Positions 34,336 to 46,889 of a DNA stretch of 64,000 nucleotides are shown here, one piece after another. This DNA is from Acanthornis magna (taxonomy: Eukaryota > Chordata > Aves > Passeriformes > Acanthizidae): positions 3,921,001-3,985,000 of the forward strand of contig JAWUZG010000015.1 in the NCBI GenBank assembly GCA_036785705.1. The letters run 5' to 3'. Positions within the stretch are counted from its first letter, which is position 1; each line of letters starts with the position of its first letter. The position numbers and the translations under genes were made by a program. The notes below the pieces were generated by a model that had not been told where the DNA came from, made no database searches, and saw only the letters and a program-made list of their open reading frames with translations.

Positions 34336-34944
34336 CTCCTGAGAATGGCAAAATTGCATCCTATGTACAGCCTGGTGAATATTCAGCCTAAGATGGGTAA
34401 AATAATTAGCCCAGCAGCTCTCCAGTGCTGTGAACGCCTTCATAGTTTGAGAAAAAGATAATTCTGACCTTGATGCCTTCATAGTTCTAAGCATTTTTTT
34501 TTTTTTCCAAAGCACAATCAGAAGTTGTAAGAAGTAAAACATAACACAACAGAAGCCTCTGGTCTCAGCTGTAAAAGTAGGACAAGTCTTTCCCTCTCTC
34601 TCAGACATGATGTAAGCAATAGCTCTGTCACAGAATTAGTCACAAATGAGACATATCTCAAGCTTCATTCCACTGTGCGGAATGTTAACTTTTCAGTATC
34701 TAATAATTAACCATTTCAGGTTTTCTTCAGCTCAGCTGTACAACACGTTTGGATCAAAAGGGGTCTTACAAATAACCACCACTTGTGTCTCTGTTCCTAC
34801 TTGCAAATTCAAAAAGGTGGAAAAGCTCCAAGTGCTGGAATTTGAAGGCTGTCACATCTCACATCTGTACTGCTAAAGTAAAAGCACCAAGGCATAAGCA
34901 CAAAGCCTGGATTCTTATAATTCTTATAGTCTAGGATGATGCTG
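34336..34944. other. Intergenic stretch, no gene seen
   Basis: Contains a 13-base T run at 34494-34506 and otherwise unique sequence with short, unrecognised frames. Confidence 0.45.
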
Positions 34945-35021
34945 CTTGATCAGGGAGTTTGGACCACATGAACCTCTGTGCTCCCTTCCAGCCTTACCCA
35001 TCCTGCAGTCCTGTGACTCAT
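34945..35021 (+). mobile_element. CR1 LINE 3' end, short and diverged
   Basis: GGGAGTTTGGACCACATGAA, CCTCTGTGCTCCCTTCCAGC, CTTACCCATCCTGCAGTCC and TGTGACTC match the last 75 bases of CR1 ('ggttggactagatgacctccagaggtcccttccaaccttaaccattctgtgattctgtga'). Nothing of the body remains upstream. The relatively high divergence suggests an older CR1 subfamily than the copies at 30.2 kb and 58.2 kb. Confidence 0.8.
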
Positions 35022-37914
35022 CTTTTTCCCCAAACAAAGGGCCAAGATATTTCTCTGTGATTTAAAATAGTTTTTCTTACTAAGAATTGGGAGTTCAGAG
35101 CAGGATGTTATCTGTATTGGAGCCTTTACTTTTCTGTGCAATCACTGGCGGTGTTGCTATTTCGTGCTTTGCAGTTTCTTTTCTCTGGAGTCACTCTCAA
35201 ACCTCTTTGATTTTTTTCTCTCAGTACCCTACAGGAACATTTTTTTGCTGCACTTGCGTTCTGATCTTTTTTTTTTTTCTGAAAAGTGACTTAATGAAAA
35301 ATACGTACCAGAATGCTCCGTGTGAGTAGCCTCCAATGCTGAAGATCAATAACAGTTTATTTGATCACTGACAGCAAATGCTCTTTCAATTAAGCAGGTC
35401 ACATAAATAACTTTCTGGTTCCAACATTATTTGGAAAGGTTGAGTGTAAAATAAATGGGATTGGGTTGGTGTAGACGTCCCTCAAAAAGATTGGAGCAAA
35501 AAGCCACCTAAGTACTTGGATGCTGATCCTGGCTTTATCAGGCTGTCCTAAGAGAGCCAAACTGAGTTTAGAACTCAGAACAGGCTACCCTTTTGCATAG
35601 ATTTTCATCACTTTGCTGATTTTGAGAGAGATGGAGGTTTCATAAGAAAAACTTTTCATCTGGTTTTCTTTGTCAGTTGTTTCAGCAACAAACACAATAT
35701 AGCACATCCCAAAATTAAATTGCATTCATGTGCATATGTTTTTAGCCCTCTTTAATATAACTCCAAAAGATGTCCCATTCTGCCTCTGGGAGTTGTTTTA
35801 TCCCTACAGGTTTCTCTCATGCTTATGGCCACACTTGACTGTGTTTTCCAGCCTGGGAAAGAGTTTATACTCACAGCAACGTAATTTCCCTGTGTGTAAC
35901 TATAAACAGATTAATATTAAAAATGCCAGGCCAGGTCCAGTCATACTTTACTGAAATCATACAGTGCTGTGCAAGTGAGGTCAGCATCCCTATAACGAAA
36001 ACATATAGAACAACTCATGGAAAATACACTGAAAAAAGGGGAAAGCTACAAATGACATCTTCTTGTTGAAAGCTTAGAAAAATAAAGTCTGCACACAAGA
36101 AATAACAAGAAATCTGTATTTCACAGCAGAGACCTGAACCAAACAGTGGGGATTAATGATCTGTAGGAGTGTCCAATATTCAAATCAAAATCTAGAGTCA
36201 ACTCTTGCAGTTATCCTTAATTCACAAACATTATAAACCCAAAACTTCATCAAAGCCCTTTTGGATATTTGATTGTTCACAAAGCAATAGGGATGATCCT
36301 TGTTTCAATTGAGGCTGGCTCTGCAAAAGGTGCAGCTCTCCTTCCCCCTTTAATTTTTCCAATACCTGGTTTCTGTGGAACAAGTTGTGGGGGGAGAAGC
36401 AGATTCTGCAGCTGCTGAGAAAAAGATCAGAGGCACCAACCTTGTTTAAAAATTCCACAATCAATTTAGGAAAAAAACAGTAAAACCCCAGGAAACTTCC
36501 CAACTTCGCTAAGAAGTCCTCAGTTCAAAGATAGCTGTACTGGGAGGAATCCACAGGATCTGCCTGTCAATAGGTTTCTTAGAGGAAGAAATGTAGAGGG
36601 TTGTTTTTTTTTTTCTTTCTCTGCCATTGAGAAACAACTTTATAACTGCAGAACAAGGTGAAACTACTAACAGGAGCTGGTGGGAGAGGAGGAAGGGAGT
36701 TTTTGTCCTGAGGATGACTTGGCTCTGTGAACTGCTGCTGTTGATCTCACAGCTGCTGAAGGTTAGATGGAATAACAGTCCTCCATATCTCAGGGTCCAT
36801 ATCTGCAGGGTCTGAGCACCCCCAGGCTGCACGAAGCAGCTCGCTGTGCTTTGGACCCTGAACTCTTGGTTGTTGTAATATGACTTTAATGCCACCCCAA
36901 GAAGTGTTAAATGGATTTAACTCCTCAAAGTCAATACACTTACAGGCACAGAGCACTAGGCTTCCAAAGCAGCCCCTGGAAAAGCTCCATGAGAATGCTG
37001 AGTTGATGCTCTCATACAATTTGCTTTTATTGCCTTACTTACAAAAAAAACCCCTGAATATTAGAGCACCTAGAGCTTTAAATTTCATGAACTGCTGTGG
37101 TGGGCACTGGGGTTTGGCTGTCTAGCCACAGGGACTGGAGCAGACTCCAGTCTGGGCACCTCATTCAGCTGCACCAGGGTGAAATGATGGTCCTGTGCCC
37201 AGAGATGGCAGGGGAAAGTCAGCACAGACAAGGCGAGCTGGGAGTGCTGATCCCCTCAGCATATCCTCCCCACTTCTAGTCATCTGCAGCTAGCAGCAAT
37301 CAGGTTTGATAGCCACTGCTGTGTTTGTCCTCTGGGATTTAAATCACTTTCCAAACCAACTGGTACTTTCGGACATGACTTTCACCCCTCAATAATCCAC
37401 TGCATGAACCAAAACTTTTTCTCCCTTTAATTTCAACTCTTATGTTATGAGGAACAGTGAGTAATCCAGCTATGACTACAATTCATTAGCATGGCAGGAT
37501 TGCTTGGAATACGAGGAAACCAGTCTTGAATCCTCTTTAGAGTGCCACTTATCCCAAAAGGCTTTTATTGTTCATGAAAAACCAGTGCTGAATGGCAATG
37601 CACAGAGACAACACTTAACTTTCCGGCGCAGGAGTGTGATCTTCTTTGCACAAATGCATGTGGGATGAGTGCTGAATAGAAGCAAAATGAGCATGCAAAT
37701 CACCCCATGCACCAACTGGTGTTTCAATGCCTGCAGAGCTGGGTGTTCACACAGGATCCTGCTCGCATGCCTGTCTCCAGGGAATTTGAATGCTGAGGCT
37801 GGCTCTGTGCCAAAGTACATATTCACTTTTGCACATGCCCTTCAGAAAAAAAACAACCTTCCTGAGGATGGGCCTGGTGTGCTGAATAGCACACCTGGCC
37901 ATCAGGCAGGAGCT
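35022..37914. other. Intergenic stretch, no gene seen
   Basis: Unique sequence with short frames on both strands and a few T-rich runs (about 35267-35278 and 36604-36614). I found no repeat family, RNA gene or clear motif cluster. Confidence 0.45.
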
Positions 37915-38070
37915 TGACACCAAGCTCAGTCTCTCATGGAAGCTCTGTCGCCTCAGTTTCCCTCCTTCCTCTCTGCTCTGTTTTTCTAGTTGGATTGTAA
38001 ATTATTTTGAGCTGGTGCAATGTCTTTTTTATGTGCTCGCACTACCCTAATCCAAATCGTAATGATGACA
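37915..38070 (+). mobile_element. Ancient amniote LINE 3' relic (L3/CR1-like tail)
   Basis: The sequence keeps the order of an old 3' end that is abundant in turtles: GACACCAAGCTCAGTCTCTC ('gaccttgggcaagtcactt'), GCTCTGTCGCCTCAGTTTCC ('ctctgtgcctcagtttcc'), TCTAGTTGGATTGTAAAT ('ttagattgtaagctc'), TGCAATGTCTTTTTTATGTG ('gggactgtctctttctatgtg') and CTACCCTAATCCAAATCGT ('ctaccgtaatacaaata'), ending in an AATGATGAC tail. The family name is uncertain, but the mosaic of motifs is specific. For a relic this old, the match is good. Confidence 0.6.
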
Positions 38071-38331
38071 ATTGTATTCAATTGAAGGGTTTTTCTGAAA
38101 TTTCCCTATCACTGAATTTTATACTACCCATCACAGCTGCAAATTCCTAAGGTGACAGCACCTATTGCCCTGCCATTATTATGCATAATAATAATAATTT
38201 AACTAAAATAGCATCAGAAAATGTGCATTACACAAAGTGAATTTAAATTGATTTTTTTTCTCTCCTTTCTCAAAGCTTATTACTAATTGGTATTTTTAGA
38301 GCAGAGATTCATTTTCATACACTAAAATTAA
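38071..38331. other. AT-rich frame-free spacer between ancient relics
   Basis: Contains GCATAATAATAATAATTTAA (about 38183-38202) and GTGAATTTAAATTGATTTTT. The AATAAT run could be the tail of another decayed element. No frame, no young repeat. It may be part of one constrained block with the relics on both sides. Confidence 0.4.
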
Positions 38332-38420
38332 TGGGCCATATCAGCGGGTGTGAATCAGGATAGCTCCGTTGAATTCAATGGGTCCTATATCATTTACTCC
38401 AGCAGAGAATCTCACCTACC
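38332..38420 (-). mobile_element. Ancient amniote repeat relic (TTCAATGGAGTTA family)
   Basis: On the plus strand the fragment reads GGGCCATATCAGCGGGTGTG, AATCAGGATAGCTCCGTTGA, ATTCAATGGGTCC, ATCATTTACTCCAGC and AGAGAATCTCACC. Less decayed copies, as I remember them from turtle and bird genomes, read 'gggcc..cagtgtaaatcaggagtaactccattgaagtcaatggagttacacc'. A second relic with the same core in the opposite orientation is at 53625-53671. Family name uncertain. Confidence 0.6.
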
Positions 38421-38485
38421 ATTCCAAAGAGCATTTTCTTTTTTTTTTGTAACTCACAAAGTAATTGCATTTTCATCCTTATGTC

Positions 38486-38593
38486 CTGATCCTGCAAATA
38501 ATTGTGCAAGACATTAAGTTTATGTAGATAAGAAGCGCTGCTGATGCCACTGCAGCTCCTCGCATGAAGGAAGTTATGGTTTTGCAGGATCAG
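38486..38593. mobile_element. Ancient palindromic non-autonomous element with 13-bp terminal inverted repeats
   Basis: CTGATCCTGCAAA (38486-38498) is perfectly inverted as TTTGCAGGATCAG (38581-38593). The left inner part (AATTGTGCAAGACATTAAG) is a decayed version of the 'gacttaagcacgtgcttaac' segment that follows these termini in turtle and crocodilian copies. At 108 bp it is a short, MITE-like palindrome. The perfect 13-bp ends contrast with the decayed interior, which is odd for a neutral fossil of this age and suggests selection on the ends or chance survival. Confidence 0.6.
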
Positions 38594-40336
38594 ACCTTAA
38601 AATGCAAATGAAAACACTGCAAAATCCAACGTGTTCCCAGTAATACTTTAAGAATGGTACCACCTAATATGTAGTCCATTCTAATACCTAAAATTATTGC
38701 AAATTATGTTGTACAATAAAAGGGCAGAAATGAGATTATCTAGGTGTCTTAAAACTTTTTGTTTACTATAGAAGAAAGTCCAATTTTTTTTCTCCTGGAA
38801 GCTCTGTATCCCACACTGTCTGCAGCAAGTCTTTGAAATTCAGCAGGGGGACAACTCTTGGATTAAAGATGTGTTTTTTTCCTTAGCCCCCAAGAAATTC
38901 CGACTATAGTTTTGCTGAGACAAAGTGTTTTGAAATAGCCAATTCACTTCTTGCTAGAAAATTTGGCAATGAGTGCTGATTGAAATAGGAATTTGGAAGA
39001 CTTGCTCTTTTCTTCCCCTCTTTCCAAGAAAAAAATCCTTTGCTGCTGGGTGTCCTGGATCTCAAATGTGATGTGTGTTAGCTGATGTGCTAACAGTGCA
39101 AGCCTAAATGCTGCTGATGGTGCACAAAGGATGGGTTACCACGAGTTCTTTACACAACAAGAAAGCAACCCTTTTAAGGGACGAACAAGAAAAATTTAAG
39201 TCACAAAATGAAGCAGCCCAAATTTAAGAATTAATAGAAATTCAGGATCCTTTCTTAGCTGGCCAGCTTACAACAATACTGCATGCACAGTCTTCAATAC
39301 CAGGATCACACCCACTCCTCACCACTGATGAAATACTGAGTGTGTCTGATGAGCACAATTAACATGGAATAGGCTTGAGTTTACCATGGAGACAACACTT
39401 TTACCTCCTCAGTTTTTGTATGTAATATATACATTACCATGTACTTTTTTTCTGCTTCAAGGCAAATTGAGTTTGACATTTATACAAGAAGCAATAAAAC
39501 TGATGCAGTCAAAGTATATTCCTAAAACAAGTTCAGTAATGTCTCTTCCAAACTACATTTGAGTTAGTGGAATAAATGCCTTTTCATGTTTGCAGTTGAA
39601 GCACCGGCCAATTCTGCCAAATGGTTTTTGGAAAATTGCCTTCAGAATTGACTTTCCCTGGGGAAGATTTGCTTCTATGGAAAGAGGAGATACTGGGAAA
39701 ATTCGAAAGGGAGAGAAAGCAAAAGGGAAGGCAGAGGGAATAGGTTAAAGGCTAACTTTAAACAGGTGGCTCTAGTTTTCCTTTGCCCAAATTGTTCTAT
39801 AATTTTTTATCCTAACACTTTCTGATTAGCTATAGCAAATTTCATTTTAACAAGAGCAATTCCATGCGAATCCACCTTTGTTGTTACCTGGGCTCAGGTT
39901 GGGTGTTTTGCTCTCTGGGCTTCCCAATTCTCAATAGCAAATTCGGGTTTGGGAGTCTTGTAATTCCAATTCGGTTTTCCTATCTGGGAGCCCTAAATCA
40001 TTTAGGATCCCATGGGTTTGCATCCTCTCAGTTAAGAAGGTGAAAGATGGGGACTTCTTTCAGCAAGCAGTTGGTGTTAGCTGGCTTGAATAGAGATGCT
40101 GGTTTGGATTCCCATCGATCACCTTATTTTCCTCCCCCATCTGAATATGTGTGAAATGGGTGTCCTTTTCTCCAGTTGTCTCAATCTATTTTGCTACCTG
40201 AAAGAGAAGTGCAGTAGCTACTGAAGGATGGTTTAGTTCATATGTAGCCCTTCTGGGCTACTTTACAAGTTGGCAAGCTTTGGGAATCAGCAAATAGTCA
40301 TCGTTCAGGGAAGGAATCTGCTCTGTTTCATGTGTG
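38594..40336. other. Frame-free AT-rich stretch, no gene seen
   Basis: Stop codons are dense in all frames. No repeat family is recognised and simple sequence is limited to short A or T runs. It continues the 2.4 kb ORF-free block that contains the three ancient relics. It may hold further constrained segments, but I see no specific motif cluster. Confidence 0.45.
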
Positions 40337-43300
40337 TTAAATGCTATTTCCTAGTCCATCTATGGATGACCTGACTGAAGGAAACATATTGCAAATGTAT
40401 GTGTCATATAGAATCAAGCCCAATAAATGTATCTGGTAATACATAGCATTTTCCATCTTGCATTTTGGAGGTGAAGCATAAGCAGAATAATTCTGCACAC
40501 AGTGCAACACGATGTCTGCGACACGATGGGGAGAGCTACAGCAAAGAACATTCCAGTGAGAATTCCTAATGTCACTGTCTGCACCACAATTTCTGCTGCG
40601 CTGTCTTGGACCATCCCTGCACAGGCACATCCTCAGTGCCCGAAGCCGAAGGGTTTGCCATTTGCACCATTTGCAGCTCCTGAACACCCAGAGGCTGCTG
40701 TGACTGCAGCTCCAAACTCTGATTTCCCCAGGTTTCCTCTGAGGTGTCGAGGCACACCTGCTCTCAGATCCCACAAAGGGAACTGTGTCCACCCTTGGGC
40801 TCTGACCCCTCACACTGACATCTGGGGTTTGGGATGGCACCTACGAAGCTGATACGAGCAGCTAGGAAAGGAGGAGGGAGTTTATTTTTAAGTTGCACCA
40901 GGCAAACAGCTGCAGCATTTTCTCCATGGCAGAAGAACTCTCACAGGACAGAGGGACGCCTGTCTTATTGCCTCCAAATTTCTCCCCTCCAAAGAGTTTC
41001 AACCTTTCAAGACTCCCCCAGTGCAAACCTCCAGCCCAAGTGTGCTGGTGAACGTAACTCTAGAGTGTCGTGGAGGAAACCAGAACTATTTTTATTTTTG
41101 GTTGAGTAAACATTTAGCATTTAACAGTCAGGTGTTTATTTCACTTCCCATGCTGCCTCCGGCTCCAGCAATGTTTAGCATGATCCTTTTCTCAGGGAGG
41201 GGGAGAAGAAAGGGGATTGAGATAAATGCTCCCAAAATGGAGAGTCCTGAGGAATCACAAACTTGTATCCACTGCCACACATCCCACCTCAGCCTCCCTC
41301 CTTCCTTGCTCCAGCCCTCCTTGGAAGGAACCTGACAGGAAATATTTTAGAGGTAGAGAATTTTCAATGAAAATATTATTTCTCCATCTGCCCACGCTTC
41401 CGCCCTCGCAGGTTGTATGGCTAAGTGACATTTAGGAATGTGTATCCTGCAGGCCGCTCGGTCGCCTGTCTTCTCACATGTTGCTTTCCCATCACAAGCA
41501 CATCAAGGCCCCAGGTCCTCCTGCCTCCCAAGTGTCACAGGAGACACTTGACCTTCTGGAGCACACCCGAGCTTTTTGGGTTTATTTCCAACCTCAGTGG
41601 CTCCTGTGATTGAAGGGGCTGACCCCCTTTCCGTGAGCTCCCCGCAGCCTGCCCGGGAGGTGCAGGGATGGGTGGGGTCCACCACTGCTCCAGAGCTCTG
41701 GGATAAAAACCCAAAACCCGTGAAACCTACAGAAAGTTGGCTGATCTCACACGTGTGGAGCTATTCAAACCAGATGCTCGCATGCCTTCCTGCCCACGCT
41801 ACCTTACCCACACTGATCCGTTCCTAGCCCAACAGGAAGCTTCAGCTTTTTGTACCTTGAGCCATTTTCAACAAAAGGCATAAGAGGAGAGGGACACACG
41901 TGTGCTGCAATGGCCTACAAGAGGCTGCAGTCAGCAAGAGACTTGCCTGCTCCTTCATCCAAGGGCTGCCATGTTGCACTTTTTTCTTGGGCAGGCTAAA
42001 TTTATCCCAGATGGTTGGGAAGTGTTAAGGCAACATGGCTTGACAAATAGCGTGTGTCTAAGAGGGAAGAGGAAAATGGCTGAGGTTAATTTGTGCTGGG
42101 AATTAACATTGGTGAAAAAATTAATATTGTTTTGACACATTTCAGCTGTCCCACCATCCCCTTTTTGAACTGGTTAATATAAAGAAAAGCGCTCTGTCTT
42201 GCTCTTCAGGCACGTTTCTCTGGTCAGAACTACTCCATGCTCTCCCTCAAATCTCTTGTGTTTAAGCCCCTCATTCCCAAATCTTGGCTTTAAACCAGCA
42301 TTTTTATCCCTATTTCTAGCTTACTTCCAGTCAAATCTTACCAGTGGTTCTAACACGGACATGCCAATTTTAATACACATGGGCCTTCCAGAGCAGTGGT
42401 CACAAGCAAAGCTGCAGCAGACTAGGGAGGAACTCCTTGCCCAGAACCCAACTGAATCCATGCAGTCTGGGCAAGAAGAAGGTCAGGTCCAGAAGTATTT
42501 TTTGTCTTGGTATTAATTGAATAAGAATAAAAGTCAGGGTCAGAGGTTTAAAAAGGACTTCACTGTGGCAGTTTTTTTAAAGTATCTCAAACCCTACATA
42601 AGCAGGTTGATTTTTGAAGAGTTCTGAACATGCTCTGAAAATAGCGAAATCTGCAACTTTCAGCTATTGACTATAAATGTGCAGCTCAGGGCCCAACAAG
42701 CCAAGGATGCTAATGAGGCAGAGAATTTGGGCTACCATTTTGATAAACTCCAGGAAAGCAGGAAATATTGAGCCCAGACTTGCTAAATAGTCATCACTTT
42801 GCCAATGTTTCTGTTTATTTTTTCCTTTAACTGCTGATTGCATTTCTTAGCCATTTATTGCCACTTCTCCCTAAGTCCCTTGGCAATTACTGCCTTACAA
42901 ATCAAGCCTGGTCACACTCACACCTGACTTGACAAAATAAAATGGTGTGAAAACTGCTAATAGAGGAGTTAACAAAACATTTTAGAATTCCCCACCCCTC
43001 AAATTACTAATTAATTATATACGAGGCTCGGATCCACAGCCTTATATTAGCATAATTCCATGGGTTCTGGCTAGTCAGATAAACCAGCAAGATCAGAGTC
43101 ATTGTTCCATACACAGAGGCTGTTCTTCCAGGCTACTTTTCCACCAGCAGTGAACCCACTGCTGCCTGTGCCTACCCTGAGTGCAGCTGCTGTGCTGTAC
43201 ACTGCACCACTGATGTTATTTTAATTGGGAGAAAACAAGGAAAGGGTTGGTTGTTTGCACCCCACGGACTGATGCAGCAGCACCAAGAAGCAGAAATAGC

Positions 43301-46300
43301 TGTGGCAGAGGGGTGGGACCAGAGGAGGGGTCCTGGGGGAGCTTCTCACCCCACCTCTATGCCGTGGTACTGTGCCACTGTGCCTGGCTCTTTCACACCC
43401 AGAATACACCAGCCAGTGCAATTAAAGATACAGGAAAAACACATGTTAACAATTTCCTTACTGCAGACTTGTCAGGTTTTTATTTATTACTTTTTACTCC
43501 CTGTGAAACGTGATTATTCACTGGTAAGATTTCGAAGCTTTTATAATGAGTAAGGAAGAGAAAAATCCTTTTGGTTTGTTATACAAGTTCATCAGAAAGG
43601 TGATCAGCCACATAAACACATACCCCTCTACCCCTTCCCATACCCATGCATTAGCTCACAGCTGTGTGGATATAGCCTTTGAGAGCTGAATAACCCATTA
43701 ATCTCCATGTGGAAAATCAATAAATTGAAAATAATTAGCTGGGTATGAGAAGAAGCAAAGAATCAGACAGCTGTTATTTAAAACATGACTTAGGCATGTA
43801 GAAACAAGGTATAACAAGACATACAGGGAGCAGAGAAAAGAGGGGGGGAAATGACAGGAGGATTTGAAAGAAAGAATGGAGTGGTGAATGCAGAGGCGCT
43901 GAAATGTGTGTTTATATACAACCCATTGTAAGCAGCTTCACACCAGCAGCGCTCTGAAGTGAGGGCTGTGGAAGGATCAGCAGGGCTTTGGGAAAATGCA
44001 ACCCCCTGGATGAAACCTCACACTAATAGGCCTGGAAGGACTCTAGTAGTCACCAGCAATGGGAAAAGGGAGCAAAATTCCAGCCACTGTCAACAGGCAC
44101 TGTAATGATTTTATTCATCTCCAAGCAGGCAGGCAGCAGGGTCTGCAGTGGGAGTCAGAATCTGCAGCAGGGTGGACACAAGAAAGGGCCAGAGCCACCC
44201 AGGGCAGTCCCAGCAATGCAGACACCGAGTGGGTCAGGCACAACGTGTCCCTCTCCTCCCTCCTGTGCCACGTCACATCGACTTGGCGACAACTGCTGAA
44301 TAAAAACCCTCCGAGAGAAACAAACTGAGAGAACGAGGAGAATGTGCCTCACCAGTGGGGAGACAAAAACAACTCAACAGCACGCTGAGGCAGATCAGCA
44401 ATGCACCAAACTGCCCCGAGCTCAGCTATGACAGATGGGCTTATGAAGGGATATTCCAGCTGAGCTCTTGAGCGCATTATTTTTAGGCTGAGATTTAACA
44501 CCCATGTCCCTGGCCAAACCAAGGATTCTAGGTGCAGTTTCGAGCACTGAAGCACCAGAAATTTTGCAAATTATTTTGCATTTTGTTTAAGGTGGAAGCT
44601 TCATGGGATCCATTATGAGAAAAAAATATACAGGACCTGAATTAGAAAACTGTAGACAAAGTACAGATCTTAGATGGAAACCAACACAGAGAAAATTCCT
44701 TGTGGAGACAAAGGTTGTTTAGAGGAAGAGATTAAAGCAAAAGCACTACAGGCCATACCCAAGGATGCTCTGAGAAAGATAAATGTTACCTGGAATAAAG
44801 AGTTTCATTAGTTTGAAGAAAAAAGGTATCTCACCTTCCTTGCAAGTTGCTGATCGAAGCATGAAGCAGACAAGATCTGTGAGGGTATTACACACATAAT
44901 TATAATTTAATTTAACATTAAATCTGTATTTAACTTCTGCCAGTCCTCTTGAGATGACACAGCAGTGATGAAGCTCTACATCTCTCCAAGGGGACTCCTG
45001 TGGTCACCTCCACCATTTCTGTGTGTGGAGAGACATAATATGTAAGGGGATTCCCAATTTCTATATTCAGCTAAGCATGAATATGACAGCTGGTGTAAAA
45101 CTGTAAAGAATGAAAGATAGGAAAGGCATCTACTTACAAGGCTGCTCAAAACTCAAGAGTTTCTATCTTGAGGCTGATACAGCTTTGAGCTCAGCTTTCT
45201 AGCTTTGAGCTTCTAGCTAGAGGCTGGATACAAAATGGGCCTCTTACCTTTCCCTCTTTGTGTGTCCAAGCCCTGGTGAGCAAGTTCTACCCCATGCAGT
45301 CTCATTAATGTGTTTAGATGAAGGTCAGGAAAGGAACCACCCAGCTCTGGGATGACTTTGGAGCTGTGCTTGAGGAAAAGATGCAGACGGAGCCATCTAA
45401 AAATTAGTGACTGTCCCAAACAATTGAGGGAACCAGGATTTCATGTCCTGGTGTAGACATATCCCAGATCTGCAGAGGAGGCTGTTTAATGCAAATTGTC
45501 TTTTTAGGCTGGAGTTGCTTTATTCATCTCTATGCTCTGCTTTGTCAGTGTAAGAGTGCTTTTCTCCTCTATTAATCTCACTTTCACTGACTGTTCAAAG
45601 CCTGGAGTTTTTCTTCCACAGCCCTTCAAGCCTCTGAAAATCACAGTCTAGTTCTTGTAGACTTCTACAAGCATTACAATATCAAGGACTGTGAGGTGTC
45701 AGAGAGCAGCCTAACCCCTTATACTCAACCTGATGAAAAGCTTTCTAAATGTAACCACTACCTTCTTGTTACTCTGCACTATCAACTTCTCTTTCCAGAT
45801 TTAATGATGCATCTATGCAATTTCTCCTCATTTACAGAAATAATCTTGGAGCCCTATCAAAATGTGTTCACTTCAGGGCAAAAATTCACAATTCTTTAAG
45901 TGCAAAATTCATGCATTTAGATGTGGCCTAATGATGGAGGGAGAGAGGCAGCAATGGCACAGTTCAGCCCAAATTGCAGAATCAGGGATGTTGGGATGTT
46001 TGTTTTCAATCATTACAGCCACTGAAACAAGGAAAGAACTCCAATTCCAGGTTGTGGGTTAATGCTTTTTCTGGTGGTGTTTTAGATAGCAAGAGGAAGG
46101 GAAGGTGTTTCATCTTCTCCACTTTCTAAATACAGTGTTTCCCAGGATTTCTCATTTTATTAGGTAGGATGACAGTTCGTTCTGCCTTTCTTTTGATATC
46201 CAAAGTAATGTATTTGCCCTTCTCACTCAAAAGTCTGTATGACTGCACTCGTGTTAAGGGAACAGATAAAAACTTGAATACTTCTACTCTGAAAAGGCTG

Positions 46301-46889
46301 CTTTTAATAGTCTGGATGGATCTATTTGACTAACTAGAGAGAACAGGACAAAAAAGATTGGCTTACAATAGGAAATAAAAGGACTTTTCAGGGAAGAAGA
46401 GGATAAAAAGGGCAACTGAATTATAAGTATGAAGGCTGTGCTAGTTCCCCACTCAGACTCTGTGCTGTAGGAAATAAGTAAAAATGCAGAAAGAAATCCA
46501 ACAGGCTCCAGAGAGTAAATAAACCTGTCTGTGATATGCGAGCCTCATCAAACACAAAAAACAAGGACTCTGAAAGAGTGGGCTGCAGTAAGGACTAGGA
46601 TGACTCAGGCAAGTAGAAGAATGACAGCAAAGGCTGTATCAGGTTGAAGAAGAAATCTTGCCAACTCCAGTCAGCTAAAAAATTGTCCCTCAGCCCTCCT
46701 CCCTGCCTGAAGAGAGGCTGCTTTGGGGGCCAAAGCAAACCTGGGGTTGGGAAGGCTCCAGCATCTCTGCTTGGAGCAATAACCAAGTCCAGGATTATCC
46801 TTTTTCTGGGTTCGTACTTCACTGACACTTCAAGCCACCAAGAAAAAGTAAAATAGAATTAAATTACATGAGAAAAAAAGCCTGGGTTG
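40337..46889. other. Intergenic stretch, no gene seen
   Basis: Mostly unique sequence. Minus-strand frames at 40337-40840 (167 codons) and 40414-40614 (66 codons, with a hydrophobic stretch) are the only ones worth a look; neither is recognised and they overlap each other. 42.9-43.08 kb is AT-rich with TACTAATTAATTATATACG (about 43005-43023). A partial 20-bp tandem (AGCTTTGAGCT at 45181 and 45201) is present. At about 44025-44055 there is a faint, unsupported CR1-like word (GGCCTGGAAGGACTC). Confidence 0.45.

Noticed and set aside
44025..44055. GGCCTGGAAGGACTCTAGTAG word resembling the reversed CR1 tip.
   Set aside because: Only about 25 bases with mismatches, and neither the terminal octamers nor the downstream CR1 words can be followed.
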